Shown: positions 32,738 through 41,600 of the stretch, one piece after another | Layout: each line of letters begins with the position of its first letter | Numbering within the stretch: position 1 is the stretch's first letter | The notes under the pieces: generated by a model | Database searches by the model: none | Told to the model about the DNA's origin: nothing | Seen by the model: the letters and a program-made list of their open reading frames with translations, nothing else | Translations under genes and position numbers: made by a program | Assembly: GCF_003097655.1 (NCBI RefSeq) | Contig: NZ_QCZH01000001.1 | Location: 372,001-436,000, forward strand | Direction of reading: 5' to 3' | DNA length: 64,000 nucleotides | From: Flavobacterium laiguense | GTDB lineage: Bacteria; Bacteroidota; Bacteroidia; Flavobacteriales; Flavobacteriaceae

Positions 32738-33301
32738 ATGGGCAAAAAACAACATATTATCAATACGGCTACCCAATTATTTGTTGAATTGGGATTCCAC
32801 GGTACAGCAACCAGTAAAATTGCACAACAAGCCGGTGTAGCCAATGGGACTCTTTTTAATTATTTCAAGACCAAAGACGAACTTATCGTTACTTTATACT
32901 TTAGCATTTTGGCCGAAATGGATGATTACATCATCAATAGAATGACATCCCAGTCCATTACCAAAGAATCATTCCAATCTCTTTTCTTTGTAACTCTTTT
33001 CTGGAGTTTGGATAATCGGATTCAGCATCAATATGTGCAACAATTCAATCATTCACCCTATTTTCAACAAGTAGCTACAACAGGTTTAAATCAAGAAGAA
33101 CACCCGCTTTTGATCCTAATCCAAAACGGAATTGATCTTGTTCTTCTAAAACCATTGTCAGCCTCGTTTATTTTCTCATTGTGTACAGCACAAATAAACG
33201 GATTGTTTAATTATATAATTGCTAATGATTTAGCCAAAGAGAAACAGTTAGAATTGATCCAAGAGACTTTTGAGATGCTATGGAAAATGATAGAAGATTA
33301 A
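32738..33301 (+). CDS. TetR/AcrR family transcriptional regulator
   Basis: The 187-residue protein (from ATG 32738) has an N-terminal TetR DNA-binding domain: GKKQHIINTATQLFVELGFH, then GTATSKIAQQAGVANGTLFN and YFKTKDEL. The C-terminal ligand-binding helical domain is unspecific. The frame is open to a codon at 32699, but that stretch contains the promoter and operator, so 32738 is the start. The gene is probably autoregulated through the ACTGAC-CA-GTCAGT palindrome. A further palindrome, GATTGATCAATC at about 33321-33332, follows the gene. Such regulators usually control an adjacent efflux or detoxification gene; here only a 24-codon frame follows. Confidence 0.88.
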   Translation: MGKKQHIINTATQLFVELGFHGTATSKIAQQAGVANGTLFNYFKTKDELIVTLYFSILAEMDDYIINRMTSQSITKESFQSLFFVTLFWSLDNRIQHQYVQQFNHSPYFQQVATTGLNQEEHPLLILIQNGIDLVLLKPLSASFIFSLCTAQINGLFNYIIANDLAKEKQLELIQETFEMLWKMIED

Positions 33302-33362
33302 TTAAAATCACAAATTGACTGATTGATCAATCTATTTTTAAATTCATAAAAAACGATAACCG

Positions 33363-33437
33363 ATGAAGCTTTTCCTTTTCGGTGTAATTATCTCGATCGC
33401 TGGCTTATATTATATTTCTGTCAATGGGTTGGAATAG
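33363..33437 (+). CDS. Possible 24-residue membrane peptide
   Basis: ATG 33363 starts MKLFLFGVIISIAGLYYISV, followed by NGLE and a stop. It could form a single membrane helix. It follows a palindrome, GATTGATCAATC, that resembles a half-altered version of the TetR operator, and it lies 61 bases after the TetR gene. It may be a genuine small membrane protein controlled by the regulator, the N-terminal remnant of a lost gene, or chance. Confidence 0.3.
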   Translation: MKLFLFGVIISIAGLYYISVNGLE

Positions 33438-33747
33438 TTGCATCATCTGTCTTTAATTAAATATAACACAAAAATCTAAAAATCAAGTAAATACAAAAAT
33501 ATATCGTCTGTATTCCATATTAATTAGCTTGTTTTTTTGTAAATTAGCGAATTGAATTGTTCCTATCTCCCCATTTCTTTTTTTAATTAGTACTGCTCGA
33601 AAGTTTGTAAAGAGAGGCAGTACTTTCAATAATACTTTTTTGATAGTTGATAAAGGCTCTTGTTTAAAAGAAACAGCAGCAAACCGCTATATAAGACGGA
33701 GTAGCCGAAAACCAGACAGAGTAGGCAAAAATTAAAATTAAAATAAG
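33438..33747. other. Intergenic region before the cupin gene
   Basis: Contains an inverted repeat AGTACTGC (33589-33596) / GCAGTACT (33617-33624). Near 33694-33730 there is an imperfect direct repeat (GACGGAGTAGCCGAAAACCA and GACAGAGTAGGCAAAAA). No gene seen. The inverted repeat may be a regulatory site of the cupin gene. Confidence 0.4.
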
Positions 33748-34116
33748 ATGAAAAAAATAATCCTTATGATGCTGCCAGTGATTACACTTGCAGTATTTAT
33801 GAACGTAGAATCCGCAAGCGCACAGGAAACCCAAACGCCATGGCCTGGGGTAACTAAAAAAGTTTTAACGGATAACGAACATGTTAACGTATCGGAAGTA
33901 ACTTTTGCTCCGGGTGCGGTTGCAGATTGGCACTCTCATCCACAGTATAGTGCTTATGCGATTACCGACGTGAAAATGAAAGTGGAATTTAAAGATAAAG
34001 AACCCGTTACCATGGATTTAAAAGCTGGACAAGCAGTATACTCCCCAGCAGTAACGCACAAAACAACCAATGTGGGTAAAAAGCCCTTTACTGTTATAGT
34101 CTCTGAAGTGAAATAA
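33748..34116 (+). CDS. Exported cupin-domain protein
   Basis: The 122-residue protein has a signal peptide (MKKIILMMLPVITLAVFMNV, cleavage near SASAQ). A single cupin barrel follows, with motif 1 GAVADWHSHPQYSAYAI (His-x-His metal ligands) and motif 2 LKAGQAVYSPAVTHKTTNVG. Such small periplasmic cupins bind a metal, but the reaction is unknown. A strong terminator follows, so it is monocistronic. Confidence 0.85.
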   Translation: MKKIILMMLPVITLAVFMNVESASAQETQTPWPGVTKKVLTDNEHVNVSEVTFAPGAVADWHSHPQYSAYAITDVKMKVEFKDKEPVTMDLKAGQAVYSPAVTHKTTNVGKKPFTVIVSEVK

Positions 34117-34150
34117 TACGCAGGACATTGTAAATAAACGAACTAAAATG

Positions 34151-34186
34151 AAGCCCCGAAATAGTGAAAATTTCGGGGCTTTTTGC
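34151..34186 (+). terminator. Terminator after the cupin gene
   Basis: Stem AAGCCCCGAAAT/ATTTCGGGGCTT with a short loop, then TTT. Confidence 0.85.
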
Positions 34187-34345
34187 GACTTTAATAGTTT
34201 AGTTGCAATTTTAAAAAGCATTTTGGATATAGTTTAAATCCACTATATTTACTTCAAAATTTAGCAAAATATAATGGAACAGCAGTATTTAGACAAACCG
34301 TCATTTTACGAATTGTTACTGAACTACAGAAGATAAACACTATAA

Positions 34346-34908
34346 ATGCAGACATTAATTACATATTTTGAGAAATTGGGTTTTTCGGAGAACGACTTAA
34401 CCGCATTTTGAGTTGTGTTAAAACCCGTAAATTTTCGGCTAATGAAATAATCCTTTTCAATGGTCAATTAGAAAACTATTTATCCTTTATTGACACTGGT
34501 GTGGTGCGCTATTATGTGGTGGCAAACGACAAGGAAATTACGTTTGATTTTGCTTTCAAAAACTCCTTTTATTGCGCCTACGATTCCTTTTACGGCAGAA
34601 CCCAAACCAATATTTACATTCAGGCAATAACCGATTGTCAGTTGTACTCCATTTCACATGAAAATCTGCAAATGCTTTATGGGAAATGTGAAACTGCTAA
34701 AAAGCTGGGCCGAATTGCCACCGAATTTTTATTAGCCAAAAAAGTAAAAAGAGAATTAGATCTTTTAACGACTTCTCCACAAGAACGATATGAAAATTTG
34801 CTGTTGGAACATCCCAAATACATCCAACAAATACCCTTGAAATACCTTGCTTCCTATATTGGCGTTGTGCCGGAAACGCTGAGCCGCATTCGGAAACGCA
34901 TTTCTTGA
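34346..34908 (+). pseudogene. Crp/Fnr family regulator, frameshifted near the start
   Basis: ATG 34346 begins MQTLITYFEKLGFSENDLTA, the typical N-terminus of Bacteroidota Crp/Fnr-like proteins, and then hits TGA at 34409. One base over, the frame reads LSCVKTRKFSANEIILFNGQ and continues through the cyclic-nucleotide-like domain to a terminal HTH (IPLKYLASYIGVVPETLSRI). Adding one T to the run in GCATTTTGAG (about 34405-34409) restores a single 188-residue protein. So this is either a homopolymer frameshift mutation, a sequencing error, or a slip-controlled switch. It precedes the MBL-fold gene by 72 bases. Its ligand is unknown. Confidence 0.8.
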
Positions 34909-34980
34909 CCAAAGTCAATTCTGGACTCATAAATTGAACCCAATTTTGTATTACTATTTTAACAACAAAATCGAATACAA

Positions 34981-35787
34981 ATGAAAGTAACCATTACACA
35001 TATTGACACGGCTTGTGTTTTACTCAACATCAATGGGTTCAAAATATTGACAGACCCCACTTTGAACAAAAAAGATGGTATTTTTCCGCAATATGTCAGC
35101 AGCCCTTTGGCTTTTTCCAAAAAATATTGCGACCCCGCTTTAACCAATGAAGAAATCGGAAAAGTAGATTTAGTGCTATTAAGCCACGACCATCACAGTG
35201 ATAATTTGGATAAAAAGGGTCGAGCTTTCATCAAGACAGTCAATACGGTACTTTCGACTACAGCTGCGGTAAAACGGTTAAAAAGAAACAATATCATTGG
35301 ACTCGATAATTGGCAAGAGTACACCGTTGAAACCGATAAAGTTCCCCAATTAAAAATAACGGCAATACCGGCCCAACACACCAACATAAAGCGTTTGGAT
35401 AAAGTGATGGGTAAGGTTATTGGATTTGCGATTGAATGGGAAGGTCAAAAAAATGGCTGTCTTTATATTTCGGGGGATACGGTACTTTTTGAGGGTATTT
35501 ATGAACTTAAAAAAAGAAAAAAAGTCGACGTGGCGATTTTACATTTAGGGGCTGGGGCATTCCCTTATCTGAAAAAAAATTTGAGAGTGACCATGAATGG
35601 GGAAGAGGCAATTGAAACCGCTAGACTTCTGAATCCAAACAGTGTGATACCCATTCATTATGAAGGTTGGTGGCATTTTAAACAATCGGTGAAGTCCTTA
35701 AAAAATGAAATAGAACAATCAGGGGAAAAAGACAAGTTTTTATGGCTCACCAGTGGAGTTGAAACGGAATTAATGCTTCATAATTAG
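34981..35787 (+). CDS. MBL-fold metallo-hydrolase (UlaG-like)
   Basis: The 268-residue protein starts KVTITHIDTACVLLNINGFK and has the metallo-beta-lactamase motif LLSHDHHSDNLDKKG (HxHxDN form, about residues 64-72). Further ligands lie in AIPAQHTNIK, YISGDTVLFEGIY and VIPIHYEGWWHF. This is the UlaG/YtnP-type branch, with lactone or phosphodiester hydrolase relatives; the substrate is not apparent. It lies just after the broken Crp/Fnr gene, which may once have controlled it. No signal peptide. Confidence 0.88.
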   Translation: MKVTITHIDTACVLLNINGFKILTDPTLNKKDGIFPQYVSSPLAFSKKYCDPALTNEEIGKVDLVLLSHDHHSDNLDKKGRAFIKTVNTVLSTTAAVKRLKRNNIIGLDNWQEYTVETDKVPQLKITAIPAQHTNIKRLDKVMGKVIGFAIEWEGQKNGCLYISGDTVLFEGIYELKKRKKVDVAILHLGAGAFPYLKKNLRVTMNGEEAIETARLLNPNSVIPIHYEGWWHFKQSVKSLKNEIEQSGEKDKFLWLTSGVETELMLHN

Positions 35788-35935
35788 AAGGGTTCTCAAA
35801 AGCCGCCTTTTAATTGTTTTAAAAGATTTTTGCAGCTTAATCGCGTTAAGTGGTGTTTGGTAGAAAAAGCAGCTTAAGGAAGCTTGAAATTGGCTTTAAG
35901 TTCAAGTCGAAAAGAATCGAATTAGGGTAAAACAA

Positions 35936-35984
35936 AAAATCACGAACAAACACCTATTTAATTCGGGTTTATTCGTGATTTTTT
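35936..35984. terminator. Bidirectional terminator between MBL and SPOR genes
   Basis: AATCACGAA pairs with TTCGTGATT, extended imperfectly inside (ACAAACACC against GGGTTTA). A-tract before and T7 after; it sits between convergent genes. Confidence 0.7.
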
Positions 35985-36004
35985 TATGCTGAATTGTTGA
36001 TTTT

Positions 36005-36967
36005 CTATAGTGTTTGTATCAAGATCCAAGCTTCGGGATTATCCGTTTCGATAATTTTAGCTTTCTCTTTTTCAGCTTCCGAAAATGTTGGGAAGCTTCC
36101 GTATAAAACTGGGAATAATCCATTTTTATTAACTCCCAAACGTCTTGCTTTGTACCCTTTGGCAATTAACTGATCGTGTCTTTTTTGCGCATTGGCTTCG
36201 CTTCTAAAAGCTCCGGCCATAATGTGATACGGCAACTTAGCCACTATTTCCTTGTCTTTTTTCAAAGAAAGGGTTACAGCTGGTATTGGTGTTTGAATAA
36301 AGAAAGTAGCTTGCTGTATTTTGTTCTGCACTTGTTTTTGAACCGCTGTTTCTACCAAAATAGTTTCAGTGGCAATTTGTTTTTGATATAAAGGATATCC
36401 AATAGTTCCGGTAGCAGCCAATCCTAAAACAAAAATTGCAGCATACTTAAGATAAACACTCGTTGTTCTGGTTTCCGGAATAAACTCAATCGGTTCTTTT
36501 TCTGTAACAACCGTTTCTTTTTGATCCCGAAGCGTCGGGACAATTTCTCTTTTTACGGCTGGCGACACATAAGAACTTAACCCAAAAGATTGCGTTAAAT
36601 AATTGGTTTGTTCGTTTGGAGTAAAAAGAATATTGTTATCGGCATTCAAACTAAGAGTACCAATGTTTTTTATCGAAAAAGTTCGGTTTTCCTGTAATGC
36701 TTTTTTCCAGCTCAATACCTCATATTCTATGGCACTTACCGCATAATCATAGGATGTTTTTTCGGCTTGGGCAATATGATTGGCCAATAATCCATCATTG
36801 TTTTTTAGATAGGAATTAAAGGAAATCATCTTTTTTGGCGGAAAAAAAGAATGTGAGTTTTCGATCAATTGAGCCGATTGGATTTCGGTCAAAAAAGCTC
36901 CAAAACCAGGAACGGTTACACATTGGTAACGGTACAAAAGTTGCGCGATGTAATGTTCGATTTTCAT
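36005..36967 (-). CDS. HU-CCDC81-like and SPOR domain protein
   Basis: The 320-residue protein (from ATG 36967) starts MKIEHYIAQLLYRYQCVTVP and GFGAFLTE, an HU-CCDC81_bac-type domain. A second HU-like segment (about 70-120: ALQENRTFSIKNIGTLSLNA) follows. Then come a membrane helix (YLKYAAIFVLGLAATGTIGY, about 183-202) and a C-terminal SPOR domain (about 245-320: YHIMAGAFRSEANAQKRHDQ ... FPVLYGSFPTFSEAEKEKAK). SPOR domains bind denuded septal peptidoglycan, so a cell-division role is likely. The start at 36967 is nearly leaderless relative to the promoter. A TCCCGAAGCGTCGGGA palindrome lies within the coding sequence. Confidence 0.85.
   Translation of the reverse strand: MKIEHYIAQLLYRYQCVTVPGFGAFLTEIQSAQLIENSHSFFPPKKMISFNSYLKNNDGLLANHIAQAEKTSYDYAVSAIEYEVLSWKKALQENRTFSIKNIGTLSLNADNNILFTPNEQTNYLTQSFGLSSYVSPAVKREIVPTLRDQKETVVTEKEPIEFIPETRTTSVYLKYAAIFVLGLAATGTIGYPLYQKQIATETILVETAVQKQVQNKIQQATFFIQTPIPAVTLSLKKDKEIVAKLPYHIMAGAFRSEANAQKRHDQLIAKGYKARRLGVNKNGLFPVLYGSFPTFSEAEKEKAKIIETDNPEAWILIQTL
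36525..36540. repeat. REP-like palindrome variant inside the HU/SPOR gene
   Basis: TCCCGAAGCGTCGGGA, palindromic arms TCCCGA/TCGGGA with a four-base centre, within coding sequence of the linker before the membrane helix. Confidence 0.5.
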
Positions 36968-36972
36968 AGTAA

Positions 36973-37001
36973 CAAAGTTATACAACGAGAATAGTTATCA
37001 A
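36973..37001 (-). promoter_or_regulatory. Promoter of the HU/SPOR gene
   Basis: On the minus strand TTG (37001-36999), 18 bases, then TAACTTTG (36980-36973). Complete match to the Bacteroidota promoter with optimal spacing. The ATG is five bases further on, so the leader is very short or absent. Confidence 0.7.
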
Positions 37002-37213
37002 AATTTTATTCACAATTTTTATTAACAATTTATATAAACTTATATATCAGTTGATTATGAATTTAAAATTTATTCAAGTTCTGTTTATATGTGATTTTAA
37101 TTTCGTTTTGTTATTAAATGAGCCTCTTCATTTTTTTGAAAAGACTTTTGTTTTGAAATATTATGAAAATAAAATTTTTAGATATTCAAAAATATGTGGT
37201 ATAATTGTAAGAT

Positions 37214-38314
37214 ATGTCAGAAGAAAAATTATTTCATTTAATGGCTTTACTCCGTGTAGAAGGGGTGGGGGATATCATGGCCAAAAAGCTCTTAACGCAC
37301 TTTGGCAGTGCAGAAGCCGTATTGAATGCCAAAACTTCGCAACTTGCTGCAATTGATGGTGTAGGTGCTGTTTTGTTGAAAAATTTAAAAGACAAATCTA
37401 TTTTCGAAAAAGCGACCCAAGAGTTGCAGTTTATTCAAAACAACAACATCGATGTGCTTTATTTTCTAGACGAAAAGTATCCAGATCGCTTAAAGCATTG
37501 CATAGATGGTCCTGTTTTGTTATTTAGCTCGGGGAATATCAATCTGAAAAACCGAAAAATAATAAGCATTGTGGGTACTCGCCAAATCACTTCCTATGGT
37601 ATGGAGTTTTGCAGAAAATTGATTGAAGATCTTGCTCCACTTGACCCGATAATCGTGAGCGGATTTGCTTATGGGGTTGATATCGTGGCACACCAACTGG
37701 CAATGGATCATAATTTACTAACTATTGGTGTTGTGGCACACGGGTTAAACCAAATTTATCCCAAACCGCATAAAAAGTATGTCGCCAAAATGGAGCAAAA
37801 TGGCGGCTTTATGACCGAGTTTTGGAGCACCTCCAATCCCGATAAAGAAAATTTTGTTCGTAGGAATAGAATTGTTGCCGGAATGACCGAAGCAACTATT
37901 GTCATCGAATCTGCTGATAGGGGAGGTTCGCTCATTACCGCCAACATGGCGAATGATTACAACCGTGATGTTTTTGCAGTTCCAGGACGTGTTACGGACA
38001 AATACAGCCAAGGGTGTAACAATCTAATCAAAACCCAAAAAGCGAATGTGCTCACCAGTGCAGCTGATTTGATTTACATTCTGAATTGGGATATAAAGAA
38101 TGAAGCCAAACCAGTGCAAAAACAATTATTTGTCACGCTTGATGATGATGAGCAAAAAGTCTATGATTACCTTTTGAAAACAGGCAAAGAATTGATGGAT
38201 ATCATCGCTTTGCATTGTGATTTTCCCATTTATAGACTATCTGGATTGCTCCTCAATATGGAACTCAAAGGAGTTATTAGACCTTTGCCAGGGAAATTGT
38301 TTGAGGCAATATAA
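37214..38314 (+). CDS. dprA: DNA-processing protein DprA
   Basis: Loads RecA onto incoming single-stranded DNA during natural transformation. The 366-residue protein has an N-terminal helix-hairpin-helix-like domain (LRVEGVGDIMAKKLLTHFGS; AAIDGVGAVLLKNLKD). The Rossmann-like core follows: ISIVGTRQITSYGMEFCRKL, IVSGFAYGVDIVAHQLAM, VVAHGLNQIYPKPHKKY, FVRRNRIVAGMTEATIVIES and DVFAVPGRVTDKYSQGCN. A C-terminal winged-helix region ends it (DFPIYRLSGLLLNMELKGVI). Complete, full length. No competence operon is adjacent. Confidence 0.95.
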   Translation: MSEEKLFHLMALLRVEGVGDIMAKKLLTHFGSAEAVLNAKTSQLAAIDGVGAVLLKNLKDKSIFEKATQELQFIQNNNIDVLYFLDEKYPDRLKHCIDGPVLLFSSGNINLKNRKIISIVGTRQITSYGMEFCRKLIEDLAPLDPIIVSGFAYGVDIVAHQLAMDHNLLTIGVVAHGLNQIYPKPHKKYVAKMEQNGGFMTEFWSTSNPDKENFVRRNRIVAGMTEATIVIESADRGGSLITANMANDYNRDVFAVPGRVTDKYSQGCNNLIKTQKANVLTSAADLIYILNWDIKNEAKPVQKQLFVTLDDDEQKVYDYLLKTGKELMDIIALHCDFPIYRLSGLLLNMELKGVIRPLPGKLFEAI

Positions 38315-38619
38315 AAAATTTTTGATTTTAGATTGATGATTAACGATTTTTGATTTCAGATTTTTTACATCCGCAATCAAAAAAAGCTTTAGTTGTGATT
38401 GTAATCTATACCGATAGCTTAATGAGACTAGAATATGGGTTTTTTAGATAGTACAATAGCCCAAGGTTTCAACCTTGGGTTACGTATTGTTGGTTTCAAT
38501 TGTTTGTTATCTATATTGTCTCCAACGGTTGAAACCGTTGGCTATGGTTTAATGAAAAAATATGGTCCTAGTGTCTTTTAGTTAGGAACTAAAGCAGTAT
38601 TTGGCTACTGATTACTTAT
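38315..38619. repeat. Intergenic repeats after dprA, including a BIME-like palindrome pair
   Basis: Starts with a TTTTAGATTGATGATTAACG-type stretch of the TTTAGATT family. It then has two palindromes: CCCAAGGTTTCAACCTTGGG (38460-38479) and CCAACGGTTGAAACCGTTGG (38522-38541). Both have the core GGTT-GAAACC or GGTTTCAACC, so they are inverted relatives 42 bases apart. The outer flanks TAGCCC and GGCTA are also complementary. No gene seen. Confidence 0.7.
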
Positions 38620-38652
38620 AAAAAAAATGCAGATGTCAAGTTAAACATCTGC
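38620..38652 (-). terminator. Terminator of the FAD/Fe-S oxidoreductase gene
   Basis: On the minus strand, stem TGCAGATGT/ACATCTGCA with loop TTAACTTG region, then T8. Confidence 0.85.
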
Positions 38653-38664
38653 AATCAAAAATCT

Positions 38665-41583
38665 CTATTTTAAAGCTTTATACAAAATTTCAACAGGGTG
38701 AAATGCTTTTCGGCTGGTACCGTCGCTTATTTGATGCCTACAGCTGGTTCCAGACGCAGATATTAAAGTGGCTTCTTCTTCGGATCGAATGGCCGGGAAT
38801 AAAACCAGTTCGCCAATTTTCATCGAAATGTCATAATGCTCTTTTTCATATCCGAAAGAACCCGCCATACCGCAACATCCGCTTGGAATATTGAGTACCG
38901 TATAATTTTTGGGCAACATCAAGATTTTCTTGAGCGGCACTAATGACGATAAGGCCTTTTGAAAACAGTGACCGTGCATGCGAACTCGCTCTACATTTGC
39001 CGTAAAGGAAGCCGATGTGATGCGGCCTTCGTCCAGTTCTTTGGCCAAGAATTCTTCAATAAGCATCGCTCTACTGGAGAACGATTTGGCTTTTTCTTTC
39101 AAATCGCCACGACATAAATCAGGATATTCATCTCGGAATGATAATATGGCCGAGGGTTCAATTCCAACTAAAATTGTGTTTTCCGGCATTTCTTTGGCGA
39201 AAGCCTGTGTATTCTTTTCCGCAATTTCTCTAGCCTCTTTTAGCATTCCTTTCGAAAGATAGGTTCTGCCGCTGATGCCAATTTCTGGAATCTCGACTTC
39301 ATATCCCAAACGGTTCAACAGCTTCACAGCGGTTTGACCGATTTCTACATCATAGAAATTCAAGAATTCATCGTTGTACAAATAGACTTTTCCCTGTATA
39401 AAATTACCCGTTTGTCGGTAGCTTTTGATCCATTTGGCAAAGGTAATTTTATGCATCAAAGGCAATGTTCTTTGGGTGGAAAAACCAGTCGAACGTTTCA
39501 TGATGTTTCCTAGAATACCTTTGGACCCAAAATTATACAACCACGGAATGGAAGCAAATAATTGATTAATTTTTGGGGTATTCCCAATTAATCTCGAACG
39601 GAATTTTACGCCGTTTTTGTCATGATATTGTTGTAAAGTCTCTGCTTTGAGCTTCGCCATGTCTACATTTGACGGACATTCGGATTTACATCCTTTGCAA
39701 CTCAAACAAAGATCCAGTACTTCAAGTAGGGCTTCATCATCAAATCGATTCTCTTTGGTAGAATTGGTAATGGTTTCTCTCAGGATGTTGGCTCTGGCAC
39801 GAGTGGTGTGTTTTTCATCACGCGTGGCCATATAACTCGGGCACATGGTACCACCGCTTTTCTCGGTTTTTCTGCAATCTCCGGAACCGTTACACATCTC
39901 GGCAGCACGAAGAATTCCGTTATGTTCCGAAAAATCAAAATACGTTTCAGGCATCGGAGTATCTTGACCCGGTGTATATCTTAGGCTCGTGTCCATTGGA
40001 GGTGTGTTCACGATTTTTCCAGGGTTAAAAACGCCCCAAGGATCCCAAGTTTGTTTTACTTGGATAAACAATTGGTAGATTTCTTCGCCCAACATCAGCG
40101 GAATAAATTCCCCGCGAAGTCTTCCGTCTCCGTGTTCTCCACTTAGCGACCCTTTATATTTTTTGACTAAATGGGCAATATCGGTAGCGATGGTTCTAAA
40201 AAGTCCTGCGCCTTCTTTGGTTTTTAAATCAATGATCGGACGAAGGTGCAATTCACCGGTAGCCGCATGAGCATAATGCACACAGTTTAGGTTTCGTTCT
40301 TTCAGAATCGCATTAAAATCTTCTATAAAATCGGGTAAATCATTGACGTCAACTGCCGTGTCTTCAATCACGGCAACCGCTTTGGCATCACCAGGAATAT
40401 TAGACAATAAACCAAGTCCTGCTTTTCTTAGTGCCCATACTTTGTTAGTATCTTCACCGTAAACAATCGGAAAATGATAGCCTAGATTTTGAGAACGCAT
40501 CAAAGCTTCCATTTCTTTAGCAATAATGTCAATTTCTTCTTGCGTATCTCTTAAAAACTCAACAGCAAGAATTGCCTGGGGATCTCCTTGTACAAAGAAC
40601 CTGTTTTTGCTTTGCTCTATGTTTTCTTTGGTACATTCCAGTATATAATGATCGATTAATTCGACACTGTCCGGATTGAATTTCAAGGCTAATAAATTGG
40701 CTTTTAACGATTCGTTGATACTGTTAAAATGCACACAAACCAAAGCAGCAAAAGGCTTTAAGGCATCTACCAAGTTTAATTTTATGGCTGTCGAAAAAAA
40801 CAAAGTTCCTTCGGATCCTGCAATTAACTTGCAGAAATTAAATTTTTCGGTGGGATCTCCAAAAGGCTGACTGTCTGCCAATAAATCCAAAGCATAACCC
40901 GTATTTCTTCTTGGAATTGATTTTTTTGGATAATTTTCATCGAATAAAGCTCTGTTTTCAGCAGAAGACAAAATTTCTTTTGCCTGAACATAAATGGCTT
41001 GTTCCAATGGGCTCACCACATTTATGCCTTTACATTTGTCTTCGAATTCGGCATTGGTCAAGGCTCCGAAAGTGACTTCGTTACCATCTGCCAAGAAGCC
41101 TTTGATTTCGAGTAAATGTTCTCTTGTCGATCCATAAATTACAGATCTGGCACCACAGGCATTGTTTCCTACCATTCCGCCGATCATACAGCGATTGCTC
41201 GTGGATGTTTCCGGCCCAAAAAATAATTTATAGGATTTTAAATGAAGATTTAATTCGTCTCGAATGACTCCTGGTTCTACCCAAGCGGATTTTTCGACAG
41301 GATCGACCGAAAGGATTTTGGTAAATTCTTGCGAAATATCAACCACAATTCCGTTTCCTACAACCTGACCGGCAAGAGAAGTTCCGGCCGCACGAGGGAT
41401 TACACTGCTGTTGTTTTCTCGGGCAAAAGCTATGATTTTTTGGATATCGGCTGCCGTTTTTGGAATAGCTACCGCCAAAGGCATTTCTTTATAAGCACTG
41501 GCATCCGTGGCATAGAGCGTACGCATGGTGTGGTCATAAAATAATTTACCTTCTAATTGTTTTTCAAGACTTTCAAGCTTCAT
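38665..41583 (-). CDS. FAD-linked oxidase / Fe-S oxidoreductase fusion (D-lactate or glycolate dehydrogenase type)
   Basis: The 972-residue protein joins a GlcD-like FAD_binding_4 domain (VIPRAAGTSLAGQVVGNGIV; MIGGMVGNNACGARSVIYGS) and an FAD-oxidase C-terminal domain (GSLSGEHGDGRLRGEFIPLM, about 480-500) to a GlcF-like half. That half has cysteines for Fe-S clusters (CNGSGDCRKTEKSGGTMCPS and CLSCKGCKSECPSNVDMAKL) and CCG domains (GHCFQKALSSL; SGCCGMAGSFGYE). This is the YdiJ/Dld-II arrangement, oxidising a 2-hydroxy acid, most likely D-lactate or D-2-hydroxyglutarate, and passing electrons to the quinone pool. Exact substrate not determined. It follows the serine-biosynthesis fusion gene on the same strand, separated by a long hairpin. 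Confidence 0.92.
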   Translation of the reverse strand: MKLESLEKQLEGKLFYDHTMRTLYATDASAYKEMPLAVAIPKTAADIQKIIAFARENNSSVIPRAAGTSLAGQVVGNGIVVDISQEFTKILSVDPVEKSAWVEPGVIRDELNLHLKSYKLFFGPETSTSNRCMIGGMVGNNACGARSVIYGSTREHLLEIKGFLADGNEVTFGALTNAEFEDKCKGINVVSPLEQAIYVQAKEILSSAENRALFDENYPKKSIPRRNTGYALDLLADSQPFGDPTEKFNFCKLIAGSEGTLFFSTAIKLNLVDALKPFAALVCVHFNSINESLKANLLALKFNPDSVELIDHYILECTKENIEQSKNRFFVQGDPQAILAVEFLRDTQEEIDIIAKEMEALMRSQNLGYHFPIVYGEDTNKVWALRKAGLGLLSNIPGDAKAVAVIEDTAVDVNDLPDFIEDFNAILKERNLNCVHYAHAATGELHLRPIIDLKTKEGAGLFRTIATDIAHLVKKYKGSLSGEHGDGRLRGEFIPLMLGEEIYQLFIQVKQTWDPWGVFNPGKIVNTPPMDTSLRYTPGQDTPMPETYFDFSEHNGILRAAEMCNGSGDCRKTEKSGGTMCPSYMATRDEKHTTRARANILRETITNSTKENRFDDEALLEVLDLCLSCKGCKSECPSNVDMAKLKAETLQQYHDKNGVKFRSRLIGNTPKINQLFASIPWLYNFGSKGILGNIMKRSTGFSTQRTLPLMHKITFAKWIKSYRQTGNFIQGKVYLYNDEFLNFYDVEIGQTAVKLLNRLGYEVEIPEIGISGRTYLSKGMLKEAREIAEKNTQAFAKEMPENTILVGIEPSAILSFRDEYPDLCRGDLKEKAKSFSSRAMLIEEFLAKELDEGRITSASFTANVERVRMHGHCFQKALSSLVPLKKILMLPKNYTVLNIPSGCCGMAGSFGYEKEHYDISMKIGELVLFPAIRSEEEATLISASGTSCRHQISDGTSRKAFHPVEILYKALK

Positions 41584-41600
41584 TTTGGTAATTTTAGATT

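Noticed and set aside
34274..34336. 20-codon frame MEQQYLDKPSFYELLLNYRR before the Crp/Fnr gene
   Set aside because: Too short to judge, no family, no signal or membrane segment; may be a leader or chance.
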